Assembly: GCA_034440395.1 (NCBI GenBank)
Contig: JAWXBW010000039.1
Coordinates: forward strand, 1 to 61,134
Direction: 5' to 3'
Source: JAAUTS01 sp034440395
GTDB lineage: Bacteria; Verrucomicrobiota; Verrucomicrobiia; Methylacidiphilales; JAAUTS01
Length of the DNA stretch: 61,134 bases
Positions 34,438 through 43,374 of this stretch are shown one piece after another. A program made the position numbers and the translations under genes. A model generated the notes under the pieces. The model had not been told where the DNA came from. It saw only the letters and a program-made list of their open reading frames with translations, and searched no databases. How positions within the stretch are numbered: the stretch's first letter is position 1; each line of letters starts with the position of its first letter.

Positions 34438-37389
34438 ATGAATACAGTGACCAACTTAGTTGAGCCAGAATTTCCCCAAGCTCGCAAATCTGTTCACGAA
34501 GAGATGTTCGGTGAAATAAATCAGGTTGATGTGTATGCGACATCGAACTCAGCTTTTGCCCCGAGATATGCCCAAGGGAATAAAATTAATTGGGTAGATT
34601 TGATTGATAGTAAGACAAAGATTCCTGCTGATTATAATCTGGAACAAGTTCAAGGCGTATTTCGTAAAAACCAAGAATTAAAATTTGCAGTTATTTTAGA
34701 AGGGGAACGCGTAGTAGGCCTTTGTTCGGAGAGAAGAATTAGCCGCATTTTAAGTATGCGGGGCGGATTGGGCTTCGCTGTTTATGCAAGAAATCCAGTC
34801 ATGCGTCATGCGGATCAGAACCACCTAGTTGTCAAAACTAGTGATCAAGTACAAGATGTTCTGAATATGGTCATGGGACGAGAAAATCGTTTCTTTGATG
34901 ACGTGGTGTTAACGGATGAGGATGATAAATTTCTAGGTCTAATCAGTGCACGGAGCTTGATGTTGTTGCAGCATCGTATCAGTCATCTACAGTTGGAACA
35001 GTTAACCTCACTAACTTCCGAACTTAACTCTAACAACCTAGAGTTGGAAAAAGCCCGCGACGTAGCACTGCAGGCTGCGGAATCGAAATCAGCATTCTTG
35101 GCGAATATGAGCCATGAAATCAGAACTCCCTTAAATGGAATTCTAGGAATGATTAAGATTTTGATGCGAACCGCACTTAATCAAAGTCAACATCGTTTTG
35201 CCACTACCATTCTCAATTCTGCCAATGCGCTACTGACAATTCTAAATGACATCTTAGACTTCTCTAAAATTGAAGCTGGCAAGATGACTTTTGAGACTGT
35301 TGATTACGATTTGTCTGACGTGATTGAAGAGGTGGTACAGCTTTTAGTCGAACGAGCTCGCGAGAAAAAGTTGGAATTGTTTGCTTGGATTGATCCTGAT
35401 GTTTGCACGAAAATTAAGTCTGACCCGACGAGGATGAGGCAGGTAATTTTAAATTTAGTAACTAATTCTATTAAGTTTACGGAAAAAGGTGAAGTGGTCA
35501 TCCGCGTTAGCTCGACCTTTGAAACAGAGACTATGATACGCTTGAAAGTAGCCGTAACGGACACTGGTATCGGCATCTCTGATGAAGCTCAGAGCCGTCT
35601 TTTTGGGGCCTTTGTACAAGCGGATCAATCCACTAGCAGACGCTATGGCGGCACGGGTTTAGGTTTAGCTATTTCCCAGAAAATCATCGCCTTAATGGGT
35701 GGTAAAGTAGCAGTGCAAAGTAAGTTGGGAGTGGGCTCCACTTTTTGGTTTGAAGTGGATATACCTAAGCAAGAACTTATCGTGCCAAAAGTTTTACAGG
35801 ATGAGCCAGAGGCTGATTTCTGGGGCTTGCGCATTCTTCTAGTTAATGACAGCGAATCTTTTTGTACGTATCTGGGTCACCACTTTAAGCGTTGGAACAC
35901 AGTTTTCAGAACAGTAAAGACGGGAGCCGAAGCTTTGGATTTCACGCGTAAGCAGGCGGCTAGGGGATCGCACTTTGAGTTTGTCGTTATCGATGCCCGG
36001 TTACCTGATATGGAGGGGCTGCAATTAGCTCAGGAGTTAGGGAAAGCGGAATATGGGCCGCGACCTGGGATGGTTTTGTTAACTTCTTTCCAAGATGAGG
36101 TGCCTCAGGATAAGGCAAGGGATTTAGGCATTCTAGGTTTGCTCAGTAAGCCGATTAAGCCAACGGAATTGCGGCAGGCTATTTTAAGGGCTCGTAGTGA
36201 GGTAGTCGAAGGCATGGCTTCATTACCGCAGAAGATGGAGCAAGTGAATCGGGCGCAAGTCGAGGAGGAAGTGAAAGTCCCGCCTTTATCGATTCTGTTG
36301 GTGGAAGATAGCCCAGTAAACAGAGAAGTGGCCATTCTGTTATTAGAGAGTTGGAATCACCAAGTGGAAACGGCTCAAAACGGGCTCATAGCTTTAAAAA
36401 TGTTAGCAGAAAAACGTTACGATTGTGTGCTCATGGATTGTCAGATGCCTGAGATGGACGGGTATGAGGCGACTCGCGCTATTCGTGAGCTAACAACGCT
36501 GGTCTTGGATCATGACATTTATATCGTAGCCATGACGGCTAATGCCATGCCTGGAGATCGTGAAAAGTGCTTAGGTGTTGGCATGAATGATTACATTGGA
36601 AAGCCTTTTGAGGAAAAAGATCTCATTGCGGCACTCAAACGCGGTGCAGATAGAAATTCGGCTTACGCAAAAGAGTCCCAATTCAACCTTAACCAATTAA
36701 AATCGAAGTCAGTTGATGATGGTATTAGTGTCGAGATAGACGTGTCGGAAGAAGGAAGGCCTTATTTTCCAGCACGTTTAGTTAATTTATTTATTTCGGA
36801 AACCAGAGCGCGTATTGATGACTTAAAAAAAGCCGTTGTGGATAATAATAAAGAAGCTGCGGCTCGGTCTCTGCACACGATAAAAGGAACAGCTGGGAAT
36901 TTTAAAGCCCATAGCCTATATGCTGGGGCTCTTCAGTTAGAGGGTAGACTTGAATCGGAAGGCCTAATCTATTTGGAGCAGGACATTACAGAATTAGATA
37001 ATAAATTTAATCATTTCTGTTTAAGTTTAAAGGAGCCAGAGCCATTAGTTCCTGTTGTCACGGCGGCTCCAGAAGAGATAAAAGAAAGCGAAGAGGTGGA
37101 GCCTTATTTCCCAGCTCGATTAGTTCACTTATACATTTCGGAAACGGAAATGCGTTTAGCTGAGTTAAGGGAGTCTATGCAGAAGGCAGATTTCCCTTCA
37201 GTAGCACGTACGATCCACACGATAAAAGGGACAGCAGGGAATTTCCGGGCTAAGACCCTTTTAACAATTTGCCGTGAGATGGAGGAAGATGTTCGCAACC
37301 AAGATTTAAATAAAGTTGAGTTCAAACTTCCCAGTCTCGAGTTGGCTTTTGAGTCCTCTAAAAAACAACTGCTAGCAGCTCACACCTAA
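34438..37389 (+). CDS. Hybrid sensor histidine kinase: CBS pair-HK-REC-REC-HPt-HPt
   Basis: 983 aa, no membrane helix. A CBS-like pair at about 51-185 (FAVILEGERVVGLCSE, FFDDVVLTDEDDKFLGLI), a coiled linker, HisKA with H226 in NMSHEIRTPLNG, HATPase (N box LNLVTNSIKF, G boxes DTGIGIS and GGTGLGLAI). Two receiver domains with D519 (VVIDARLPDMEG) and D667 (VLMDCQMPEMDG). Two tandem HPt domains with H813 and H927, both in the sequence HTIKGTAGNF. All phosphoryl sites are present. The CBS pair suggests control by a nucleotide. It lies one base before the next response regulator. Confidence 0.92.
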   Translation: MNTVTNLVEPEFPQARKSVHEEMFGEINQVDVYATSNSAFAPRYAQGNKINWVDLIDSKTKIPADYNLEQVQGVFRKNQELKFAVILEGERVVGLCSERRISRILSMRGGLGFAVYARNPVMRHADQNHLVVKTSDQVQDVLNMVMGRENRFFDDVVLTDEDDKFLGLISARSLMLLQHRISHLQLEQLTSLTSELNSNNLELEKARDVALQAAESKSAFLANMSHEIRTPLNGILGMIKILMRTALNQSQHRFATTILNSANALLTILNDILDFSKIEAGKMTFETVDYDLSDVIEEVVQLLVERAREKKLELFAWIDPDVCTKIKSDPTRMRQVILNLVTNSIKFTEKGEVVIRVSSTFETETMIRLKVAVTDTGIGISDEAQSRLFGAFVQADQSTSRRYGGTGLGLAISQKIIALMGGKVAVQSKLGVGSTFWFEVDIPKQELIVPKVLQDEPEADFWGLRILLVNDSESFCTYLGHHFKRWNTVFRTVKTGAEALDFTRKQAARGSHFEFVVIDARLPDMEGLQLAQELGKAEYGPRPGMVLLTSFQDEVPQDKARDLGILGLLSKPIKPTELRQAILRARSEVVEGMASLPQKMEQVNRAQVEEEVKVPPLSILLVEDSPVNREVAILLLESWNHQVETAQNGLIALKMLAEKRYDCVLMDCQMPEMDGYEATRAIRELTTLVLDHDIYIVAMTANAMPGDREKCLGVGMNDYIGKPFEEKDLIAALKRGADRNSAYAKESQFNLNQLKSKSVDDGISVEIDVSEEGRPYFPARLVNLFISETRARIDDLKKAVVDNNKEAAARSLHTIKGTAGNFKAHSLYAGALQLEGRLESEGLIYLEQDITELDNKFNHFCLSLKEPEPLVPVVTAAPEEIKESEEVEPYFPARLVHLYISETEMRLAELRESMQKADFPSVARTIHTIKGTAGNFRAKTLLTICREMEEDVRNQDLNKVEFKLPSLELAFESSKKQLLAAHT

Positions 37390-37390
37390 G

Positions 37391-38563
37391 ATGAAAACTA
37401 TAACCATGCAAGACAGTGTTCTGACTTTCACTCATGATAAAGGAGTGCAAGTTGGGCCGCTACCGTATCGTGAGGTGATGGAGAGTTGGAAATTAGGAAA
37501 GTTAAGTGGCGACACGTTCTACTGGCAGGAGGGTATGGCTGATTGGAAACCGCTTAAACAGTTGGTTGAAGTGCAACTTGAGATATTACCTTTTGTCAGT
37601 AAGCCGCCACTAGTAGTAACTAAAAATACTGAGAGCTCTGTAGCCAAGCGTGTGTTGATCGTAGATGACGACATGATCATCAGAGAAATGATTGGCGATC
37701 TTTTAGAGACTAAAGGCATCTTTTTTGAAAAGGCCGATGACATTAAAACAGCGTTTGCTGCGTTGGAGAAACACGGGTTAGGATTCTTTGATGCGGTTAT
37801 TACGGATTACCAAACTCCTGGCGGCTTAGGCGTCGATTTGGTGCGATGGATTAAACAACGGGAACATTCTTTACAGGTTTTACTCCTGACGGCAAAGGAT
37901 GATAAAGAACTTGTTAAAGAAGGATTACGAGCTGGAGTTTTTGATTTTTTAGATAAGCCATTAAGAAAAAAAACATTACTCCGCGCGGTCGATGAAGCTA
38001 TCCTAAAAACGGGTCAGCAGCGCGAGGAGCGATCCGCTTACATGGAATTGATTCGCATCAAGTTAGCAGGCAGAGGTGGTGCGGCTGAAAGTTTGATGAC
38101 AGATCTTGTTCACCGTGAAAGCAGTGTGAGTGGATTGTTAGCTAAGTTGGTGACCATTATAAAATATTCTGAAGAGCTAGAAAAGAAAAACGCTGAGATT
38201 AGCCAATCAACCAACGTCTTTGCCGCAAGTACGCCCTTTCAAGGCCAACTTGCGGATTTAAGTTTATTAGATTTAATGCAACTTCTTTCGCAAGCTTCAA
38301 AAACGGGGGAACTCCAAGTCGTTAATGCCGAAAAAGAAATCCAAGGAAGAATATATTTTGATAAGGGTAGTATGAAACACGCATTGAGTTCAAATGAGCT
38401 AGGGCGTGCGGCTCTCTCAGAAATCATGGTTCATGACACAGGCACTTTCTTCTTTTACTACGGTAGGGTCATTGAAGAGCAGAGTTTATTTGAAGATACT
38501 ACTGCTATCCTGCTCTCGATTAGTTCTGAGATGGACGAAAAAAGCCGCGCCTTGGCAGCTTAA
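37391..38563 (+). CDS. Response regulator: GYF_2-REC-DUF4388
   Basis: 390 aa. Residues about 16-58 are a GYF_2/DUF4339 domain (GPLPYREVMESWKLGKLS, WQEGMADWKPL). The REC domain lies about 88-205, with D139 in VITDYQTPGG, T and K at LLTAKDD and FLDKPL. A coiled segment then leads to DUF4388 at about 275-385 (QGQLADLSLLDLMQLLSQ, GELQV, GRIYFDKGSMKHAL). The kinase upstream is one base away, so it is the likely phosphodonor. DUF4388 is shared with the FHA protein 11 kb away. Confidence 0.9.
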   Translation: MKTITMQDSVLTFTHDKGVQVGPLPYREVMESWKLGKLSGDTFYWQEGMADWKPLKQLVEVQLEILPFVSKPPLVVTKNTESSVAKRVLIVDDDMIIREMIGDLLETKGIFFEKADDIKTAFAALEKHGLGFFDAVITDYQTPGGLGVDLVRWIKQREHSLQVLLLTAKDDKELVKEGLRAGVFDFLDKPLRKKTLLRAVDEAILKTGQQREERSAYMELIRIKLAGRGGAAESLMTDLVHRESSVSGLLAKLVTIIKYSEELEKKNAEISQSTNVFAASTPFQGQLADLSLLDLMQLLSQASKTGELQVVNAEKEIQGRIYFDKGSMKHALSSNELGRAALSEIMVHDTGTFFFYYGRVIEEQSLFEDTTAILLSISSEMDEKSRALAA

Positions 38564-38588
38564 TGATTTTTTTTAGAACAGATACATT

Positions 38589-38963
38589 ATGAGTAAAATA
38601 TTGGTAATTGATGATTCAGAATTTTTTAGAGAACAAATGCATATTCTTGCCACCGAGTTAGATCACGTGTGCGTTACAGCTGGAAACGGGCGCGAGGCAC
38701 TCGATTTACTAAAGACCGAAAATGATTTTGACTTGATCATTACGGACATATTTATGCCAGAGATGGATGGAATTGAAACGATTGAGCAGTTAGTTATAAA
38801 ATACCCAGATACTCGAATCATCGCCGTGTCCGCTGGAGGTCTTGGCATGTCGGGAGCTGGAATGCTGGAAATAGCCTCCGGACTGGGAGCAGACGCGGTT
38901 CTGAATAAACCCTTCGGCTCAGCTGATTTCACAAAAGTAGTTACAGAAGTTCTGGCTGCTTAG
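38589..38963 (+). CDS. Single-domain CheY-like response regulator
   Basis: 124 aa, one REC domain. D53 in IITDIFMPEMDG, acidic pair DD at 8-9, AVSAGG and K in LNKPFG. It has no output domain and probably acts by protein binding or as a phosphate sink for the kinase upstream. Its start is 25 bases after the previous stop. Confidence 0.93.
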   Translation: MSKILVIDDSEFFREQMHILATELDHVCVTAGNGREALDLLKTENDFDLIITDIFMPEMDGIETIEQLVIKYPDTRIIAVSAGGLGMSGAGMLEIASGLGADAVLNKPFGSADFTKVVTEVLAA

Positions 38964-38989
38964 ATAACAGTTAAAAGAGAGCAGCCTCT

Positions 38990-39050
38990 GGTTAGTTGCT
39001 AACCTTACAAAAGGGGATAGACAGAGGTAGTGGTAAGGGTTAGCTTTTTT
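38990..39050 (+). terminator. Attenuator-like alternative hairpins before gnd
   Basis: GCTAACCTTAC (38998-39008) pairs with GTAAGGGTTAGC (39033-39044), with one bulge, and is followed by T6 (39045-39050): a terminator. GGTTAG (38990-38995) can instead pair with CTAACC (38999-39004), which would break the terminator. The gnd ATG is 8 bases after the T run. So transcription from upstream would have to read through, or a promoter lies inside the structure. Confidence 0.6.
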
Positions 39051-39058
39051 CTCTTAAT

Positions 39059-40558
39059 ATGAAGGAAAAATCAGACATTGGTTTAATCGGTCTGGCCGTT
39101 ATGGGTCAGAATTTAGCTCTCAATATAGCTGACCACGGCTTTCAAATCTCAGTTTATAATAGAACCACTGCTAAGACAGACGTATTCGTGGCGGAGAATC
39201 CAAATACGCCAGGAGGAGTTAGGGGAACGGCCACTTTAGCAGAATTTGTTGCATCTCTTTCTAGTCCTAGAAAGATTGTGATTTTGGTTCAAGCAGGCAA
39301 GCCGACGGATGCGGTTATTGATGGACTAATTCCACTTCTAGAAAAACAAGATATCATTATTGACGGTGGTAATGCTCTTTGGACGGACACGATTCGTCGT
39401 GAAAAAGATCTTAGCGCAAAAGGTTTAAGATTCATTGGCTCTGGGGTTTCCGGTGGGGAGGAGGGGGCTCGTTTCGGTCCTTCGCTCATGCCAGGGGGCG
39501 ATGAATCTTCTTGGAAGGAACTAGAACCGATTTGGAAGGCGATTGCAGCTAAGGTAGATGCGACAACCGGGAAGCCTCTGGATGGTGCGACTCCTGGTAA
39601 GCCGATTGAAGGCGGCGTTCCTTGCACGGCGTATATTGGACCTAATGGGGCAGGCCATTATGTTAAAATGGTTCACAACGGAATCGAGTATGGTGACATG
39701 CAGTTGATATGTGAGGCTTATAACATTTTGCGTCACGGCGTGGGTCTAACAGTGGAAGAAATTCAAAAGACCTTTGAAGAATGGAACATCGGAGAGCTGG
39801 ATTCTTTCTTGATTGAAATTACCAGTAAGATATTGGCTTTCAAGGATGACGCCACTGGTAAACCGATGGTGGATGTCATCATGGATCGTGCCGGACAAAA
39901 AGGAACGGGCAAATGGACGATCGTGTCTGCCCTTGATATGGGTATCCCAGCTTCAACTATGTCGGAAGCGGTTTTTGCGCGTTGCATCTCGGCGATTAAA
40001 GAAGAGCGGGTGGAGGCGTCGAAGATATTGACCGGGCCACAAGGTTATCAATTCACGGGCGAAAAAAAGCAGTTGATTGATGCGGTGCGTGATTCTCTCT
40101 ACGCGTCTAAGATTTGTTCCTATGCTCAAGGTTACGCCTTAATGCGTTCGGCTTCGGACGAGGCGAAGTGGAATCTAAAGTTCGGTGAAATCGCTATGAT
40201 CTGGCGCGGAGGTTGCATCATTCGTGCACGTTTCCTGCAAAGGATTAAGGATGCTTTTGAGAAAAATCCAGCACTACCGAATCTCTTGCTGGATCCCTAC
40301 TTTAAGGATCTGATCACTAAAACTCAAGGGAACTGGCGTTTAATCGTATCACAGGCGGCTTTAGCTGGCATACCGATTCCCGCCTTTTCCGCCTCCTTAG
40401 CTTACTATGACAGTTATCGCTGTGCGCGCTTGCCCGCTAACTTGTTACAAGCTCAGCGTGATTATTTCGGATCTCATACCTACGAGCGTGTGGATCAGCC
40501 TAGGGGCAAGTTCTTCCACCTCGATTGGGTGGGTGATAAAAAACAGCACGAGCTTTAA
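39059..40558 (+). CDS. gnd: 6-phosphogluconate dehydrogenase, decarboxylating
   Basis: 499 aa. N-terminal NADP domain GLAVMGQNLALNIADHGF; GSGVSGGEEGARFGPSLMPGG; catalytic lysine K203 in HYVKMVHNGIEYGDMQ; C-terminal DYFGSHTYER. It oxidises 6-phosphogluconate to ribulose 5-phosphate and CO2. It is about 30 residues longer than the usual 468-470, mostly through an inserted segment near 168-186 (TTGKPLDGATPGKPIEGG) just before the substrate motif. It precedes a toxin-antitoxin pair and gluconokinase. Confidence 0.96.
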   Translation: MKEKSDIGLIGLAVMGQNLALNIADHGFQISVYNRTTAKTDVFVAENPNTPGGVRGTATLAEFVASLSSPRKIVILVQAGKPTDAVIDGLIPLLEKQDIIIDGGNALWTDTIRREKDLSAKGLRFIGSGVSGGEEGARFGPSLMPGGDESSWKELEPIWKAIAAKVDATTGKPLDGATPGKPIEGGVPCTAYIGPNGAGHYVKMVHNGIEYGDMQLICEAYNILRHGVGLTVEEIQKTFEEWNIGELDSFLIEITSKILAFKDDATGKPMVDVIMDRAGQKGTGKWTIVSALDMGIPASTMSEAVFARCISAIKEERVEASKILTGPQGYQFTGEKKQLIDAVRDSLYASKICSYAQGYALMRSASDEAKWNLKFGEIAMIWRGGCIIRARFLQRIKDAFEKNPALPNLLLDPYFKDLITKTQGNWRLIVSQAALAGIPIPAFSASLAYYDSYRCARLPANLLQAQRDYFGSHTYERVDQPRGKFFHLDWVGDKKQHEL

Positions 40559-40569
40559 AAGATTTGACG

Positions 40570-40591
40570 AGAGTATGGATCTAGATACTCT
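40570..40591 (+). promoter_or_regulatory. Putative operator of the MazEF-like module
   Basis: AGAGTAT (40570-40576) and ATACTCT (40585-40591) are perfect 7-base inverted arms; the centre includes ATCTAGAT, itself a palindrome. It ends 6 bases before the antitoxin ATG and starts 12 bases after the gnd stop. The position fits autoregulation. Confidence 0.55.
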
Positions 40592-40597
40592 AAAGGT

Positions 40598-40876
40598 ATG
40601 GTAAATTATACTGACACAACTGTTAAATTAGATTCCAACGTTGTTCGTGAAGTTTCCTCCATCCTAGAGCCTTCGCAAACCCTTACGTCTTACGTTCGTG
40701 ACGTGGTGTATCGGGATGTAAAGCGTCGCAAGCTTAAACAAGCGGCCACGGACTACCGTAAGTTCCTCGGGGACAATCCTGAGGAACAGGAGGAAATGGA
40801 AGACTGGGAACAAGCTAATCTCACGGCTGCTCCTGCTTCTGTCTCCGCTTCTAAAAAATCAGGTTTTAAAAAGTGA
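40598..40876 (+). CDS. Antitoxin of MazF-type module
   Basis: 92 aa. The N-terminal half (VNYTDTTVKLDSNVVREV, QTLTSYVRDVVYRDVKRRK) has a ribbon-helix-helix look. The C-terminal half is acidic (DNPEEQEEMEDWEQ), typical of the toxin-neutralising tail, and then an Ala/Ser/Lys end. Its stop overlaps the toxin start (GTGA). Confidence 0.75.
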   Translation: MVNYTDTTVKLDSNVVREVSSILEPSQTLTSYVRDVVYRDVKRRKLKQAATDYRKFLGDNPEEQEEMEDWEQANLTAAPASVSASKKSGFKK

Positions 40877-41199
40877 CCCGTGGTTCTATCTACTGGGTTA
40901 GCTTAGAGGACTGCACACCGCCAGAGTTTGGGAAGACGCGTCTGGCCTTAGTTTTATCTAATACAGACGCTAATCTTACGCTGGGCACGGTGGTGGCGGT
41001 ACCAATCTCTACTCGTGCTGGGGTGATTTGGCCTTTGCGTCTAGCTATGCCTGTAATTCGTGGAATGAAGCCAGGATTTTTAGTGCTGGCTGGTATTCGT
41101 CAGATCAGTAAAAAACGTTTACATGATGAGGTGGTAATGGTGCCAGATAGTTTCTTAACAGAAGTTGAAACGGCTTTAGAGGCTTATCTGGGTGAGTGA
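40873..41199 (+). CDS. mazF: MazF/PemK-family endoribonuclease toxin
   Basis: 108 aa with GTG start. RGSIYWVSLED opens the family; KTRLALVLSNTDANL and VVAVPISTR follow, and VLAGIRQISKKRL is the last conserved strand. The arginine and Ser/Thr positions expected for RNA cleavage are present. It overlaps the antitoxin by four bases and the possible GTG start of gntK by eight. Confidence 0.87.
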   Translation: MTRGSIYWVSLEDCTPPEFGKTRLALVLSNTDANLTLGTVVAVPISTRAGVIWPLRLAMPVIRGMKPGFLVLAGIRQISKKRLHDEVVMVPDSFLTEVETALEAYLGE

Positions 41200-41200
41200 T

Positions 41201-41710
41201 ATGACCCTTCGAACTGAGCCGCATTGGGTGATTGTAATGGGTGTGTCGGGCTGTGGTAAAAGCACGGTGGCGCACCGGTTAGCCTTGACGACAGGAGCGG
41301 AATTTCTCGATGCCGATGACTTTCATCCAGCGGAAAATGTGGCAAAGATGGCTGCGGGTATTGCTTTAAATGATGAGGATCGGGCTGGTTGGCTCAGGGC
41401 GCTCAATCAGGAATTAAAGCAAAGATCCGCCTTAGGAACTTCCGTTTTCTTGGCATGTTCGGCGTTGAAAGAAAAATATCGGGAGGTTTTGCGTGAAGGA
41501 ATAGATTCGTTGGAGTTTGTTTACTTAAAAGGGTCGAAGGAGTTGATTCGCTCACGTATGGAAATGCGGAGTGAACATTTTTTTAAGCCTGAATTACTGG
41601 ACAGCCAATTTGCGGCGTTGGAAGAACCTGAGGTTGCCGTTATTTTAGATAGTGCCCAGCCCTTGGAGCTTCTAGTGCAAAAGGCGTTGCATGAATTGCG
41701 GATTGAGTAA
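41201..41710 (+). CDS. gntK: Gluconokinase
   Basis: 169 aa from ATG 41201, with GGGTGAG shortly upstream; a GTG at 41192 is an alternative. Walker A MGVSGCGKST, then EFLDADDFHPAENVAKMAAG and LNDEDRAGWL, all conserved in GntK, and CSALKEKYREVLR. It makes 6-phosphogluconate, the substrate of gnd upstream. The start overlaps the end of the MazF gene, so it is coupled to the toxin. Confidence 0.95.
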   Translation: MTLRTEPHWVIVMGVSGCGKSTVAHRLALTTGAEFLDADDFHPAENVAKMAAGIALNDEDRAGWLRALNQELKQRSALGTSVFLACSALKEKYREVLREGIDSLEFVYLKGSKELIRSRMEMRSEHFFKPELLDSQFAALEEPEVAVILDSAQPLELLVQKALHELRIE

Positions 41711-41722
41711 TTTCGGGCACAA

Positions 41723-41750
41723 AAAAGGCACGGACGGATCCGTGCCTTTT
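41723..41750. terminator. Bidirectional terminator between gntK and sodA
   Basis: AAAAGGCACGGA / TCCGTGCCTTTT with loop CGGA, a perfect 12-base stem. A-tract on one side and T-tract on the other make it usable from both strands. Confidence 0.95.
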
Positions 41751-41772
41751 CTATAAGTATCGTTAGACTAGC

Positions 41773-42384
41773 TTACTTAGCAGCGGCGTATTTGCTAGCG
41801 ACCACGTCCCAGTTCACTAGGTTCCAAATGGCTTTGAGGTAGTCTGCGCGACGGTTTTGGTATTTGAGGTAGTAGGCATGTTCCCAAACATCAATGCCAA
41901 AGAGGGGCTTATGGCCGTCCATGAGAGGGCTGTCTTGGTTAGGGCTGGAAGTGACGGCTAGCTTACCGCCACCGTCGATGATTAACCAGGACCAGCCGCT
42001 ACCGAAGCGGGTTAGGCCAGCTTTTTCCATGGCTTCTTTTAAAGCATCGTAGCTTCCGAACTTAGCTTTGATCTCGTCGGCTAAGGCTCCTGTGGGTGCT
42101 GCGGAACCGCCAGGACTTAGGGTTTCCCAGAATAGCGTGTGGTTAGCGTGCCCACCACCGTTGTTGCGGACGGCAGCCCGCAAGGCTTCGGGAACAGCGC
42201 TGAGATTGCCAATAAGGGCTTCGATGGAGTGGGAAGCGAGTTCGGGAGCGGACTCGAGCGCTTTGTTTAAGTTGGTGACGTAAGCGGCGTGATGTTTGTC
42301 ATGGTGAATTTCCATGGTGAGAGAGTCAATGTGAGGCTCGAGGGCGTTTTTTGCGTAGGGTAGTTCGGGTAAGGTATAGGGCAT
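41773..42384 (-). CDS. sodA: Superoxide dismutase, Mn-type
   Basis: 203 aa. Metal ligands H27, H82, D165 and H169 (in DVWEHAYYLKYQNRR). GGGHANHTLFW and NQDSPL with Q150 as outer-sphere residue favour the manganese form over iron. No signal peptide, so it is cytosolic. It ends towards the shared terminator with gntK. Confidence 0.96.
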   Translation of the reverse strand: MPYTLPELPYAKNALEPHIDSLTMEIHHDKHHAAYVTNLNKALESAPELASHSIEALIGNLSAVPEALRAAVRNNGGGHANHTLFWETLSPGGSAAPTGALADEIKAKFGSYDALKEAMEKAGLTRFGSGWSWLIIDGGGKLAVTSSPNQDSPLMDGHKPLFGIDVWEHAYYLKYQNRRADYLKAIWNLVNWDVVASKYAAAK

Positions 42385-42528
42385 AATTAGTTTCTGGGTA
42401 GAGTTAAGAATTTAGTTGAGGCTGAAAGTTTAAATTAGTCGGTAAGTGAATTTTCGCAAGATCGAAAAGGAGCGTTTAGATTTTTAGTAAGGCTTTGCTT
42501 TCATGATTTCGATGCTATTTTCTTAGGC

Positions 42529-43374
42529 GTGCAACGACATATTTACGAAACACACATGCACACACCATTGTGTAAGCATGCGGAAGGTGAGCCTGAGGAC
42601 TATGCCCAAGTGGCTTGGGACAGGGGGCTTAAGGGCATCATTGTGACTTGTCATTGTCCTTTACCTGATGGCCTTTCTGCTTCCGTGCGTATGTCGGAAA
42701 ATCAGTTTCCTGACTACGTAGAATATATCCAACGTGCCAAAGAGTTATGGTCAGGCAGGGTAGATGTGCGGATGGGTCTGGAGAGTGACTATTTTGCCGG
42801 GACGGAAAAGTATATAGAAAAATTACATAATAGAGCAGAGTTCCATTATATTTTAGGTTCGGTTCATCCGCACATTAAGGATTACCAACACATCAATCAT
42901 CGGGGTTCTTGGGCAGAATTTCACCAGGCCTATTTTAAGAGTCTTGGAGATGCGGCGGAGACGGGCTTGTTCGATACCTTGGCGCATCCGGATATTGTTA
43001 AAAATATGGGTTCTGATGAATGGGACTTGAAAGAGCTGTGGTCTTTTATTTTGAAGGCATTAGACAGGATTGCCAATACAGGCATGGCCATGGAATTAAA
43101 TACGTCTGGTCTGAACAAAGTGGTTTCAGAAATGAATCCTGGACGTGAGATTTTATCCGCCATGTTTGAGAGAGGCATTCCTGTCGTGGTGGGAGCTGAC
43201 GCTCACTCCCCTCATCGAGTGGGCGATCATTTTGTCTTAGCTTATGAGATACTTGAGGAAATTGGTTACACGGAACTGAGTTATTTTTTAAACCGTAAGC
43301 GTGCCACGATTCCTATAGTTTTAGCTAAGCAAAGCCTTAACCAAGGGCAGGCCTTGGCGGTGCTGAGTTGTTAA
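42529..43374 (+). CDS. PHP-domain phosphatase (histidinol-phosphatase-like)
   Basis: 281 aa with GTG start. PHP motifs: ETHMHTPLCKHAEGEPEDY, a GLESDYF strand, ILGSVHPHI, FDTLAHPDI and VGADAHSPHRVGDH, which together form the trinuclear metal site. The closest family I recognise is HisK-type histidinol phosphatase. No his operon is nearby, so another phosphoester substrate is possible. Its stop overlaps the convergent Fpg-like gene by four bases. Confidence 0.85.
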   Translation: MQRHIYETHMHTPLCKHAEGEPEDYAQVAWDRGLKGIIVTCHCPLPDGLSASVRMSENQFPDYVEYIQRAKELWSGRVDVRMGLESDYFAGTEKYIEKLHNRAEFHYILGSVHPHIKDYQHINHRGSWAEFHQAYFKSLGDAAETGLFDTLAHPDIVKNMGSDEWDLKELWSFILKALDRIANTGMAMELNTSGLNKVVSEMNPGREILSAMFERGIPVVVGADAHSPHRVGDHFVLAYEILEEIGYTELSYFLNRKRATIPIVLAKQSLNQGQALAVLSC

